Part shown: piece after piece, positions 1 through 5,880 of the stretch
How the letters are laid out: each line of letters begins with the position of its first letter
Position numbering within the stretch: position 1 is the stretch's first letter
Translations under genes and position numbers: made by a program
Notes under the pieces: generated by a model
The model's database searches: none
What the model saw: only the letters and a program-made list of their open reading frames with translations
What the model was told of the DNA's origin: nothing
DNA from: Desulfobacterales bacterium
GTDB lineage: Bacteria > Desulfobacterota > Desulfobacteria > Desulfobacterales > UBA5852
Length of the DNA stretch: 5,915 nt
Assembly: GCA_016735415.1 (NCBI GenBank)
Contig: JAERRP010000790.1
Span: 1 to 5,915 of the forward strand
Direction: 5' to 3'

Positions 1-189
1 TGCCTTGAATGCTTTGATAAGATTCTGCACCTATGACAAAAAAAATGATTAAATTTTGAACAACAAATAGAACAAGTAATTTTGGAGATCAATATGATTT
101 ATTTTAAATTTTGCGAGTCCTAATCATCTGCTAACAAAAAAACTGTATCTGAAACCAGATTTTATAACCCCGGATGGAGGCTTAATAAT

Positions 190-375
190 ATGGCGTATAT
201 GCGATTTTCTGTTCTTCGATGGATAGAAATGATGATAGCCCTCGCAATAGTGGTTCCTTGGCTCGTATCCTGCGAAAATTTAAGCGCAAGGAAAAAAATG
301 GTGCAATATAGATTCGGCAACTTAAGTCCTCGAAGTTTAAACCCTCCCCTTGTGTGTTGTGTTGCCCCCTTATGA
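190..375 (+). CDS. possible small lipoprotein, hypothetical
   Basis: This 61-codon ORF is not a family I recognise. In its favour, a GGAGG lies 9 bases before the ATG. The N-terminus looks like a signal peptide: a basic patch (R5, R10), a hydrophobic stretch over residues 14-26, then LVSC, which fits a lipobox with the cysteine at residue 28. The remaining ~33 residues are polar and end near a CC pair. Against it, the ORF is short, sits in AT-rich DNA, and overlaps the last 6 bases of the convergent FKBP-like gene. Upstream bases 1-189 hold only a 9-codon ORF with a GGAG (ATG at 94) and no clear promoter. It may be a real small lipoprotein or a chance ORF; I favour chance slightly. Confidence 0.3.
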   Translation: MAYMRFSVLRWIEMMIALAIVVPWLVSCENLSARKKMVQYRFGNLSPRSLNPPLVCCVAPL

Positions 376-2289
376 GAGTCTATTGAGCTCTGCAAAAAGG
401 CTCCTGGCGTCCTTAAATCCGGGAATCGTCTTAACCACTTCTCCTTTTGCGTCTATCAGCACGATTGCGGGAACTCCTTTTTGTTCATAAAGGGCTTTGA
501 TCTCTTTTTCCTTATCGGTGTTAACCTTGATCCAAACCAGGCGCTCTGCAAAGGCTTTTATTCTGGGATCCGAAAGTGTCTCATCAAAAAGTCTCCTGCA
601 CCAGGGGCACCAATTGGTATAGAGTATCAGAACCGCCGGTTTTTTCCCCTTGGCAAGATTCAGCCCCTTGTCATGGCCTTCTATCCAGGAGATCTCGGAC
701 CCTGGCACCAGGGACGGTCTGGTAAAAGATACCACCTCAAAGTCCAGGACGAAGCCTTTGCCGGCCAGAGGGTCGTTGAAAGCCACCGCAAAAGTCTCAC
801 CATCTGTCTCCGTAATCCTGCCCTGTGTGCCGGAGTAGTCAAAAATCGCCCCGATCCTCGGGATAAGGGTAAGGATAACCTCTTTGCCGGTGGGTGTAAT
901 CCTCGTTTTGCCAAGGGAATCCACAACCACTTTTTCTGTGTCAGGACCCACTTTCATGGTAACCATTTTCTCATCAATCTCCTGGATCCGGACATTAAGA
1001 TAGGGGTCATAGGCAAGAGTATCTCCCTGGGAGGGCTCATTGCCGAATCGTTTCACGTAATCGGCAATGGACATGGTCACCACCCTGGGCACCCGTTTGG
1101 TGCAGGGCCATCTCTCAATTCTCTCCGCCTTAACTGCGCCGAAAGCCTCTTCAGGTGAAAGGGTGACGGTTTTTTTTTCTCCGTTCTTCATACCCACCAG
1201 GGCCTCTCCCAGTCCAGGAACCGACTCAGCTGCCTCCCCGGCCACGAATGTTTCAGGCTGGGAAAAGGTCTCGGACCGCTCCTCCGGGTTATCTCCGGAC
1301 ACCGTACGGGAATTCTTTACCACGTCCCCGCCTTCCAGGCGCAGGGTAAAATGGGCTTCCACCAGGTCTCCCTCTGCTATAATCTCCGGAGGGTCTATGG
1401 TTTTAGTGGAGGCATTCTTAGCCTCACCATGGGCCATCCTGTCCCCGGCAGGCACGGAAGCCTCAACTTTCATATCACAAACCAGGGTCTCACCACCAAA
1501 GGGATGACCATAGTCGATGCGAAACATCTGATCGTCAACATCCACAATCCTTCCCAGCAGGATGTCTGTTTTTACCAGCCCTCCCACCCGGACATCGGTC
1601 ACGATTTCGTAATGATCTCCCTTGTCATGAAACATAGCCGGGCCAAATGCGGTATCCCACGGCGCACCTTTTGGTCTGGACATGCGGACGACCGCCTCAT
1701 TGCCGTCCAGTGCCGTTACCGTGAAAACGAATCCTTCATCTTCCAATACCGTGTCTCCGATTTCAGGTTCCTTGCCGAGCTGTTTCCTTAACTCTTCCAA
1801 GGAGTGACGGACTTCAATGGGGCCACGGTCTATGTACGAAAGGCTGATATAACGCTCTTTATCGGGCAGGTCGGCCGATACCACTGATGATATCTCAAGT
1901 TCCTTGTGCTCCTTTACCTTCATGCCCACCACGGCTTCCGAAAGCCTCGCCATGACCTCGTTGGCAAGAATCCTTTGCGGGCCGGAGGAGCAATACAAAT
2001 TCCCTGCACCGCTTCCGGCTATCAGGGTAGATGCCATCTCGTATTCCCTATGCGTTCCCAAGGGCATAAAAAAAGGCGATTGAATGATAGACGAATTTTT
2101 CGCTACCTTCTCATCGGTGGTCATGACCACCTCGCCTGTCCTGAGGCGGCACGTATATTTAGCCCGCACCTTTTCCCCCTGCTTCACGGTGTGGCCGGGA
2201 AACAGGGTGGCGCATCCTGCCAGACAGATCAGACAGAAAAAGGCAATAAGGGTAGCAACGATTCGGACTCCACGGTCTATTCCGTTCAT
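370..2289 (-). CDS. lipoprotein with two SlyD/FKBP-like regions and a C-terminal thioredoxin domain
   Basis: Predicted 639-residue extracytoplasmic foldase. I chose the ATG at 2289, preceded by AAGGAG 12 bases upstream. An in-frame TTG at 2349 would add 20 residues before the signal peptide. Residues 10-26 are hydrophobic and end in the lipobox LAGC (C26). Region 1 (about 32-276) and region 2 (about 302-523) each resemble a SlyD-type FKBP. The clearest match is GLGEALVGMKNGEKK then EEAFG (359-384), closing with NDPLAGKGF (505-513) like the SlyD flap end; region 1 closes with YGHPFGGETL (260-269). The insert between the FKBP halves of region 2 is about 125 residues, roughly twice that of E. 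coli SlyD. Region 1 lacks the AFG motif, so isomerase activity may be weak. Residues ~530-639 are a thioredoxin fold with WCPWC (C561, C564) and GVPA (cis-Pro 607). Known roles of these families are prolyl isomerisation or chaperoning and disulfide exchange. The combined role, and service to the neighbouring secreted proteins, is inference. Confidence 0.9.
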   Translation of the reverse strand: MNGIDRGVRIVATLIAFFCLICLAGCATLFPGHTVKQGEKVRAKYTCRLRTGEVVMTTDEKVAKNSSIIQSPFFMPLGTHREYEMASTLIAGSGAGNLYCSSGPQRILANEVMARLSEAVVGMKVKEHKELEISSVVSADLPDKERYISLSYIDRGPIEVRHSLEELRKQLGKEPEIGDTVLEDEGFVFTVTALDGNEAVVRMSRPKGAPWDTAFGPAMFHDKGDHYEIVTDVRVGGLVKTDILLGRIVDVDDQMFRIDYGHPFGGETLVCDMKVEASVPAGDRMAHGEAKNASTKTIDPPEIIAEGDLVEAHFTLRLEGGDVVKNSRTVSGDNPEERSETFSQPETFVAGEAAESVPGLGEALVGMKNGEKKTVTLSPEEAFGAVKAERIERWPCTKRVPRVVTMSIADYVKRFGNEPSQGDTLAYDPYLNVRIQEIDEKMVTMKVGPDTEKVVVDSLGKTRITPTGKEVILTLIPRIGAIFDYSGTQGRITETDGETFAVAFNDPLAGKGFVLDFEVVSFTRPSLVPGSEISWIEGHDKGLNLAKGKKPAVLILYTNWCPWCRRLFDETLSDPRIKAFAERLVWIKVNTDKEKEIKALYEQKGVPAIVLIDAKGEVVKTIPGFKDARSLFAELNRLS

Positions 2290-2354
2290 ATTGTTATGTT
2301 TCTCCTTCAATATAAATTCGGGTCCTGAGCTTTTCCCGGACCATAACAAAAAGC

Positions 2355-2383
2355 AAGGGGCCTCCGCAAAAGGAAGGCCCCTT
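2355..2383. terminator. rho-independent terminator, probably bidirectional
   Basis: A 9-bp perfect stem (AAGGGGCCT at 2355-2363 with AGGCCCCTT at 2375-2383) encloses an 11-base loop. On the plus strand it runs straight into a T6 tract. On the minus strand it is followed by TTGCTTTTTG, a less perfect tract. It stands 57 bases after the stop of the PstS-like gene, so it probably ends that transcript. It lies 66 bases before the start of the FKBP-thioredoxin gene. I see no good promoter in that short gap, so partial read-through may feed the downstream gene. Confidence 0.75.
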
Positions 2384-2439
2384 TTTTATCCTTCTATTCT
2401 TCAGCCACAGCCTTCAGGGCTGGAGCCTTGGGTTTGAGA

Positions 2440-3960
2440 TTACGGACACCATATAGGATCTTGATCCGTGCAGGAGTCCTTGCAGCATTTCATATCTGAA
2501 CCGGCGACCCAGTAATTGGCCCTATTTGCAGGCATATTAACAGGATCACTTGCATAGTCGATGAGATTGTCGATAAAACTCTGCTCGTCGCCGGTATATT
2601 CGCTGTAACGGGCATAAATGTGCTGGGGTGACCAGTAACACCCGTACCGGCAGTTGGCCACGTTTGCCACTATGGGCTCCACGCCATCAAAGAAGCACTC
2701 ATGAATATGACCGTATTTGGCAGGACTACCCAGGCAGCTACCGGTATTAGTGGTAATCGTGTCCAGCTTGTCCGCATCCGCATAGCCGATGGCCCCGATC
2801 CCGGCCCGGTAGTTATCGACAACATGACCTTCAATAATCGGATTTTCGTCGTTCTCGTATTTAGGAGCCTTGGCGTTTTCTTTCCAACCACCGATGCATC
2901 GCATCATATCCGAGGATCCCTTGTTGAAAAAAACCGCAGATGCGATGTTCCATTGTACCAACATGTTAGTAAGCGGTCTTTCAGTATCCGGAGAAGGGCT
3001 TCTAACAATACAGCCCCTTGTGGTGGCCTGGGTACCGGATCCTGCGTGCCTGACACACTGAATCAGCGGAAGGCTGTCACCGCCCGAGGTGGTCCCGTTA
3101 TACAGAACGTCCGGTTCAAGTGTTCCGTCGCCATCCAGATCAGGTCTAAACTTGTTCCAGTTGGCCACGGTTCCTGTAAAAATCAAGCGGCCCATGATGG
3201 AGCTGATGTCGGTAAAGGGCACCGGAGCCTGGGGGTCGCAGTTTGCAAAGAAACGGAAGGGAACGATCACAGGCTTGTACAATGCAAGAGGGGGTACCGG
3301 AGCGGTAAGATCGCTGATCTCAAAGTCTGACCAATCACCTCCGAAGGGGCCTTTTAGCTGACCGTGGCTCTTATCGTTAAAGCACTCGGCCTCTACGTCG
3401 GAAGCGCCCAGTTTGATCTCCTGGCACTCACAATTTGCAAGGGAGGCGTTATCGACGATATTCTCTCCTCCAACAGTCTCCCAGTCTGTGCCATTCAGAG
3501 CGTATGTGTTTGGAGAAAGTATTAGACGGTAGTAATCATTACCAACACATTCAGGGTCAACGTTGTCCGGGTTCTGACCCTGGACGGCATAAATACCTTG
3601 AGCAGAGGCAAAACTGGCGTATTTGAAAATCAGGGTCTGGCCGTTGAACTCGGAAGAACCTGCACCGGTCACATTATCCGTCCCGACCGGATCTGTCCCG
3701 GCACAAACGGCAAAACCTGCATCCCTGGCGCCACTTGTTGCACCATCACAAACGTCATCACCCTTGTAGATATAGATGTCTTGGTCATTGCAACCGTTGT
3801 GTTTCATTAAACCATAGGCAACGGATGTCCAGTACTTATATTGGGCTGATGCCCCGTAGATCGTAATCTCCACAGGACCTGCACTGGCAGTATTGACCAT
3901 GCCCAGTGCAAAGGCGAGGAGAGCTCCACACGCGATGATTTTTCTTAAATTCTTTATCAT
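2440..3960 (-). CDS. secreted cysteine-rich PstS-like substrate-binding protein
   Basis: This 506-residue protein starts at an ATG with AAGGA about 10 bases upstream. It has a classical signal peptide (residues 1-27, cleavage after TASA). Type II periplasmic-binding-protein signatures of the PstS kind follow in order: VEITIYGASAQ (30-40) opening the first strand, FTGTVANWNK (261-270) like the PstS 'F.G.I.NW' motif, HAGSGTQAT (305-313) matching the phosphate-loop 'GSGT', and AGIGAIGYADAD (386-397) like 'G.IGY'. DLDGDGTLE (274-282) looks like a DxDxDG calcium loop inserted after the NW motif. It is longer than usual PstS (about 320-350 residues) and its mature part has 19 cysteines, which is exceptional. 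No ABC transporter genes adjoin it, so an extracellular or structural binding role is likelier than uptake. It sits 88 bases after the PEP-CTERM gene and is probably cotranscribed. The ligand is unknown; phosphate is only one option. Confidence 0.85.
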   Translation of the reverse strand: MIKNLRKIIACGALLAFALGMVNTASAGPVEITIYGASAQYKYWTSVAYGLMKHNGCNDQDIYIYKGDDVCDGATSGARDAGFAVCAGTDPVGTDNVTGAGSSEFNGQTLIFKYASFASAQGIYAVQGQNPDNVDPECVGNDYYRLILSPNTYALNGTDWETVGGENIVDNASLANCECQEIKLGASDVEAECFNDKSHGQLKGPFGGDWSDFEISDLTAPVPPLALYKPVIVPFRFFANCDPQAPVPFTDISSIMGRLIFTGTVANWNKFRPDLDGDGTLEPDVLYNGTTSGGDSLPLIQCVRHAGSGTQATTRGCIVRSPSPDTERPLTNMLVQWNIASAVFFNKGSSDMMRCIGGWKENAKAPKYENDENPIIEGHVVDNYRAGIGAIGYADADKLDTITTNTGSCLGSPAKYGHIHECFFDGVEPIVANVANCRYGCYWSPQHIYARYSEYTGDEQSFIDNLIDYASDPVNMPANRANYWVAGSDMKCCKDSCTDQDPIWCP

Positions 3961-3983
3961 TTTGAATTTTCCTTTTACTTTTT

Positions 3984-4027
3984 TACAGGCACTTCACAAA
4001 TGAAATGACAGTTATAAAGTACCTGTA
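3984..4027 (-). other. intergenic stem-loop before the PstS-like gene
   Basis: An 11-bp stem (TACAGGTACTT with AAGTGCCTGTA on the minus strand, one G·U pair) closes a 22-base loop. It fills about half of the gap between the PEP-CTERM stop and the PstS-like start. On the minus strand it is followed by A6, not a T-run, so it does not look like an intrinsic terminator in the direction of the genes. It could stabilise or process the dicistronic mRNA, or bind a regulator. The stem is seen directly; the role is inference. Confidence 0.5.
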
Positions 4028-4048
4028 GTGTTCAAATATAGCTATTGT

Positions 4049-4915
4049 CTACTTGTTTCTTCTTTTGATTCCCAATATACCAAGAAGCCCGGAACCCAAA
4101 AGCCATACTGCGCCCGGAATGGGAACCGCGGCGGTATGCATCCACACAGAACCGTCGTTACGAATTTCAAACTCGGTGAACCAGGGTTCGGTATCCGCGG
4201 CCTGCACGAGCTCCATATCAGGATCAGCAAAATCCCAGTTGAATTGATAATGATACAGGTAAAGCTCAACAGGGTCTTCTGGAGAAAGGCTACCCAAATC
4301 CGGCTCTGAATCAGGTCTTGTTCTGGTATTGTTAAATCCGGCATATTTGCCCTCGGTGATCGCCATATTGTACTTCTCATAATAAGAATGAACCATCGGC
4401 GTCAAAGTAGTCACTGGACCACCGTCCCCATGGTTTTGGTAAGTGGTTCTCAATGTATCGCCAACTGACTCAAAGACATCGATAAAGCTAAAATGTGCTC
4501 CGGGGCCGTCTGGGCCATTTGGTACAGGTATGACGTTTCCAGGTCCGGCTGATGCATCATATCCGTCGTATCCTGTGGAGTAGTATTCCCTGATATATTC
4601 AAAGTTTTGCTGGTGGTAGCTGTACATACCCACGTTTACGGCATCCAAATCACTGAAAAGGCCCGTGTCAACCGTGCCTGTATTCGCTATTTGCAACCAG
4701 GTACATGGTTGACGTTGGAGCATATCCGTTGCGGTCTCGTAAGTCCAGTTGTTCAACGCGTTGGCCGTGCCCAACAGGTCAATGGCTAGTTCAATGTTAG
4801 TGTCGTAAACCACCATGTTAAGGTGTTCTTTCCCAAAATACTCGGCATTGGCTTGACCCGCAACGGCAACCGCAAGAAAGGCTGCCAGAGCAATACTTAA
4901 TAATCTTGTTTTCAT
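4049..4915 (-). CDS. PEP-CTERM sorting-domain secreted protein
   Basis: This 288-residue exported protein has a signal peptide (residues 1-24, cleavage after QANA). Its tripartite C-terminus starts at VPIPG (264-268), continues as a hydrophobic segment (AVWLLGSGLLGILGI) and ends with basic KRRNK. That is the PEP-CTERM type handled by an exosortase, which removes the tail and releases or anchors the protein at the cell surface. No exosortase gene is in the window. The middle part (25-263) is acidic, rich in Tyr, Asp, Gly and Asn, with one cysteine, and matches no family I recognise. The start at 4915 is chosen because GGAGG sits 8 bases upstream. In-frame starts at 4921 (ATG) and 4930 (TTG) lie too close to or on that site. 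It is the first gene after the riboswitch and is probably cotranscribed with the PstS-like gene. Likely roles are matrix, biofilm or surface-layer material. Confidence 0.88.
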   Translation of the reverse strand: MKTRLLSIALAAFLAVAVAGQANAEYFGKEHLNMVVYDTNIELAIDLLGTANALNNWTYETATDMLQRQPCTWLQIANTGTVDTGLFSDLDAVNVGMYSYHQQNFEYIREYYSTGYDGYDASAGPGNVIPVPNGPDGPGAHFSFIDVFESVGDTLRTTYQNHGDGGPVTTLTPMVHSYYEKYNMAITEGKYAGFNNTRTRPDSEPDLGSLSPEDPVELYLYHYQFNWDFADPDMELVQAADTEPWFTEFEIRNDGSVWMHTAAVPIPGAVWLLGSGLLGILGIKRRNK

Positions 4916-4923
4916 TCTCATTT

Positions 4924-4935
4924 CCTCCAAAAAAA
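4924..4935 (-). promoter_or_regulatory. U-tract plus Shine-Dalgarno, target of riboswitch pairing
   Basis: The minus-strand RNA reads UUUUUUUGGAGG, placed 8 bases before the ATG at 4915. The GGAGG decides that start. The whole 12-base element can pair with CCUCCAGAAAAA (5052-5041) at the 5' edge of the riboswitch, with a single G·U pair. It is therefore the likely expression platform. The complementarity is seen directly; the regulatory use is inferred. Confidence 0.65.
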
Positions 4936-4954
4936 TAATTTGTTTGTTTTAAAT

Positions 4955-5052
4955 TCCCAGGCAGCCCGGCCATCCAATTGTAGCTGTCAGCTTTTTCTGG
5001 ATCCGTAAGCTTTCCGTCACCCGGTTTCCCGGGTTTTGGCTTTTTCTGGAGG
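4955..5052 (-). promoter_or_regulatory. GEMM-I class cyclic-dinucleotide riboswitch aptamer
   Basis: The leader of the PEP-CTERM gene folds as a GEMM-I aptamer, which binds c-di-GMP or, in the GEMM-Ib variant, 3',3'-cGAMP. Read on the minus strand, P1 is UCCAG (5050-5046) with CUGGG (4960-4956, one wobble). An A-rich joining strand, GC, then P2 follow: ACCCGG (5034-5029), a GAAA tetraloop (5028-5025), CCGGGU (5024-5019). The conserved UGACGGAAAGC comes next. P3 is AUCCA (5002-4998) with UGGAU (4976-4972), containing a small AGCU/AGCU hairpin. The 3' part GGAUGGCCGGGCUGCC (4975-4960) matches the family's characteristic end. The GAAA loop is the usual docking element. The base aligned with ligand-contact position G20 of the Vibrio Vc2 aptamer appears to be A, which would favour cGAMP. 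I made that alignment by eye. The aptamer is close in front of the first gene and likely controls it and the gene behind it. Confidence 0.85.
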
Positions 5053-5258
5053 TTTGTTTTTTACCCCAAAACTATTCTCTTTATTCTTATCTTTCTCTTC
5101 CTTTTTTTTCTTTATCACCTCCTTTTTTATTTTTGCATGTGTGACATTTTGTTTTAGGGCTTTTTTTGAATCTTCGTTGGATTGAAGCTCCTTGTTATTA
5201 AATTGTTTTTTTGCTTTTAAGGCGTTGAGCTGTCCACAAATATTCAAAACGGATACAC
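5053..5258 (-). other. purine-rich leader or intergenic stretch, no convincing gene
   Basis: On the minus strand this stretch is strongly A/G-rich. An 86-codon Lys-rich ORF (5277 to 5017) runs through it, but its only ATG lies inside the terminator hairpin, it has no good ribosome site, and its last codons form part of the riboswitch. It also contains AAGGAGGTGA (5124-5115), a near-perfect anti-16S match with no start codon behind it. The promoter for the riboswitch transcript should lie here or further right; I could not identify one with confidence. Confidence 0.4.
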
Positions 5259-5307
5259 AAAAAAAAAGCCCGAACATAGAGTGCGTTGCACACTCTCTAT
5301 TCGGGCT
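5259..5307 (-). terminator. intrinsic terminator reading leftward
   Basis: An 8-bp outer stem (AGCCCGAA at 5267-5274 with TTCGGGCT at 5300-5307), an internal loop, then a 6-bp inner stem (5278-5283 with 5291-5296) and a 7-base loop. On the minus strand a T9 run (5267-5259) follows at once, which is the classical layout. There is no T-run on the plus strand. No protein gene lies within 350 bases upstream on the minus strand, so it either ends a small RNA or shields the riboswitch leader from incoming transcription. Confidence 0.85.
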
Positions 5308-5368
5308 TCCTGGTGCTGGAATGAGTCAGCGAAGTACCCGTAATTCCTGAACTGCTTTAACTTAAAAC
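5259..5368 (-). ncRNA. candidate small RNA ending at the intrinsic terminator
   Basis: A promoter-like element at 5375-5403 would start transcription near 5368 and reach the terminator after about 110 bases. No ORF of note is in between. The body can form GGAAT/ATTCC pairing (5318-5322 with 5343-5347) before the terminator hairpin. A second upstream promoter copy would give a product of about 200 bases. This is inference from promoter-terminator spacing; conservation or expression is not visible here. Confidence 0.35.
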
Positions 5369-5374
5369 ATATTG

Positions 5375-5403
5375 ATGTTATGTTTTTATGAGGGTATTGT
5401 TAA
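5375..5403 (-). promoter_or_regulatory. sigma70-like promoter, proximal copy
   Basis: On the minus strand, TTAACA (5403-5398, five of six to TTGACA) and TAACAT (5380-5375, four of six to TATAAT) are separated by 17 bases. The inverted repeat AACAT-N4-ATGTT (5366-5379) covers the -10 and the expected start, a typical place for an operator. No sequence test of activity is possible here. Confidence 0.45.
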
Positions 5404-5462
5404 AAGTTCGTTAGACATGATTTTTTATTAATTTTCAGCTTGAATTAACTTAAAACATATCA

Positions 5463-5491
5463 ATGTTATGTTCTTATGAGGGTATTGTTAA
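5463..5491 (-). promoter_or_regulatory. sigma70-like promoter, distal copy
   Basis: The second copy keeps TTAACA (5491-5486), 17 bases and TAACAT (5468-5463) unchanged, though bases around it have diverged. The overlapping inverted repeat (5454-5467) is also kept. Transcription from here would pass through the proximal copy before the terminator at 5259-5307. Confidence 0.4.
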
Positions 5492-5539
5492 AAGTTTATT
5501 AGACATGATTTTTTCTTCAGATTGACACCTCTTTGAAAG

Positions 5540-5567
5540 GTAGAGACAAGGCATGCCTTGTCTCTAC
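5540..5567. repeat. perfect 28-bp palindrome
   Basis: The half-site GTAGAGACAAGGCA is followed directly by its exact reverse complement, with no spacer. GTAGAGAC...GTCTCTAC palindromes resemble dispersed palindromic repeats seen in several bacterial genomes, from memory. No T-run follows on either strand, so it is not an obvious terminator. It lies between the tandem repeats and the broken ATPase. Confidence 0.85.
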
Positions 5568-5663
5568 TCCCAGTCACCTTTTTGGCGACAAAAAAGTGAG
5601 GGAAATCACGTTTTACGAATGAAACTTGTTGCATTTCTTCCGAAAATAGAATAATCAAGGATT

Positions 5664-5880
5664 ATGAAACGGGATATTTATCCCCAACTCCTTGTCTGGA
5701 AAAATTCTGCCCGATCGCCACCTAATTATTTTTGATGAAATACAATTCTCCCACAATGTCCTTAACAGCTTGAAATATTTCCATGCAAAAGCTGATAACT
5801 ACCATATTGCAGCGGCTGGTTCCTTGCTTGGCATTAAGATGTCATCGCCAAAATTCTTTCCAGTAGGAAAGGTCAATTTT
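5664..5880 (+). pseudogene. remnant of a DUF4143-type AAA ATPase gene
   Basis: The ATG at 5664, with AAGG five bases before it, opens MKRDIYPQLLVWKNSAR, the usual N-terminus of this ATPase family, but stops at TGA (5733-5735). One frame over, from about 5698, the text resumes as LIIFDEIQFSHNVLNSLKYF, holding the Walker B-like IIFDE, then AAAGSLLGI and FPVGKVNF up to 5880. Intact relatives have roughly 80 residues with the Walker A P-loop between these parts. An internal out-of-frame deletion near 5697-5716 therefore removed it. Homology stops again after VNF. The family is often described as an antitoxin-like or accessory ATPase of unclear function. This copy cannot work. Confidence 0.85.

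Larger units (their letters stand above)
5357..5514. repeat. tandem direct repeat, two 70-bp copies
   Basis: Copies at 5357-5426 and 5445-5514 (88-bp period, 18-bp spacer) differ at 5 of 70 positions, all transitions. Each contains the inverted repeat AACAT-N4-ATGTT, whose arms are identical in both copies while two of the five changes fall in its loop. Each copy also carries a sigma70-like promoter facing left. The pattern suggests a local duplication with selection or limited time for divergence. Confidence 0.9.

Noticed and set aside
681..1158. Long overlapping ORFs on both strands within 370-2349
   Set aside because: They are shadows of the FKBP-thioredoxin gene, which has clear domain motifs throughout its own frame.
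2398..2441. Coding-like tail (KPKAPALKAVAEE) in another frame just after the PstS-like stop, hinting at a frameshift
   Set aside because: The PstS-like C-terminus looks natural, the tail is too short to match a family, and there is no start or ribosome site for it.
5115..5124. AAGGAGGTGA on the minus strand, a near-perfect ribosome binding site (or, on the plus strand, a 16S rRNA 3'-end look-alike)
   Set aside because: No usable start codon follows at proper distance, and no other 16S sequence flanks it; it is probably chance in a purine-rich stretch.
5017..5277. 86-codon Lys-rich ORF on the minus strand
   Set aside because: Its only ATG lies within the terminator hairpin, there is no suitable ribosome site, the composition is low-complexity purine-rich, and its 3' end is part of the riboswitch aptamer.
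5357..5514. CRISPR-like repeat-spacer pattern
   Set aside because: There are only two copies of 70 bp with an 18-bp spacer; unit size and number do not fit a CRISPR array.
5574..5599. TCACcTTTTT / AAAAAaGTGA hairpin upstream of the ATPase remnant
   Set aside because: The stem is mostly A-T with an internal mismatch; it is too weak to call a terminator or regulatory element.
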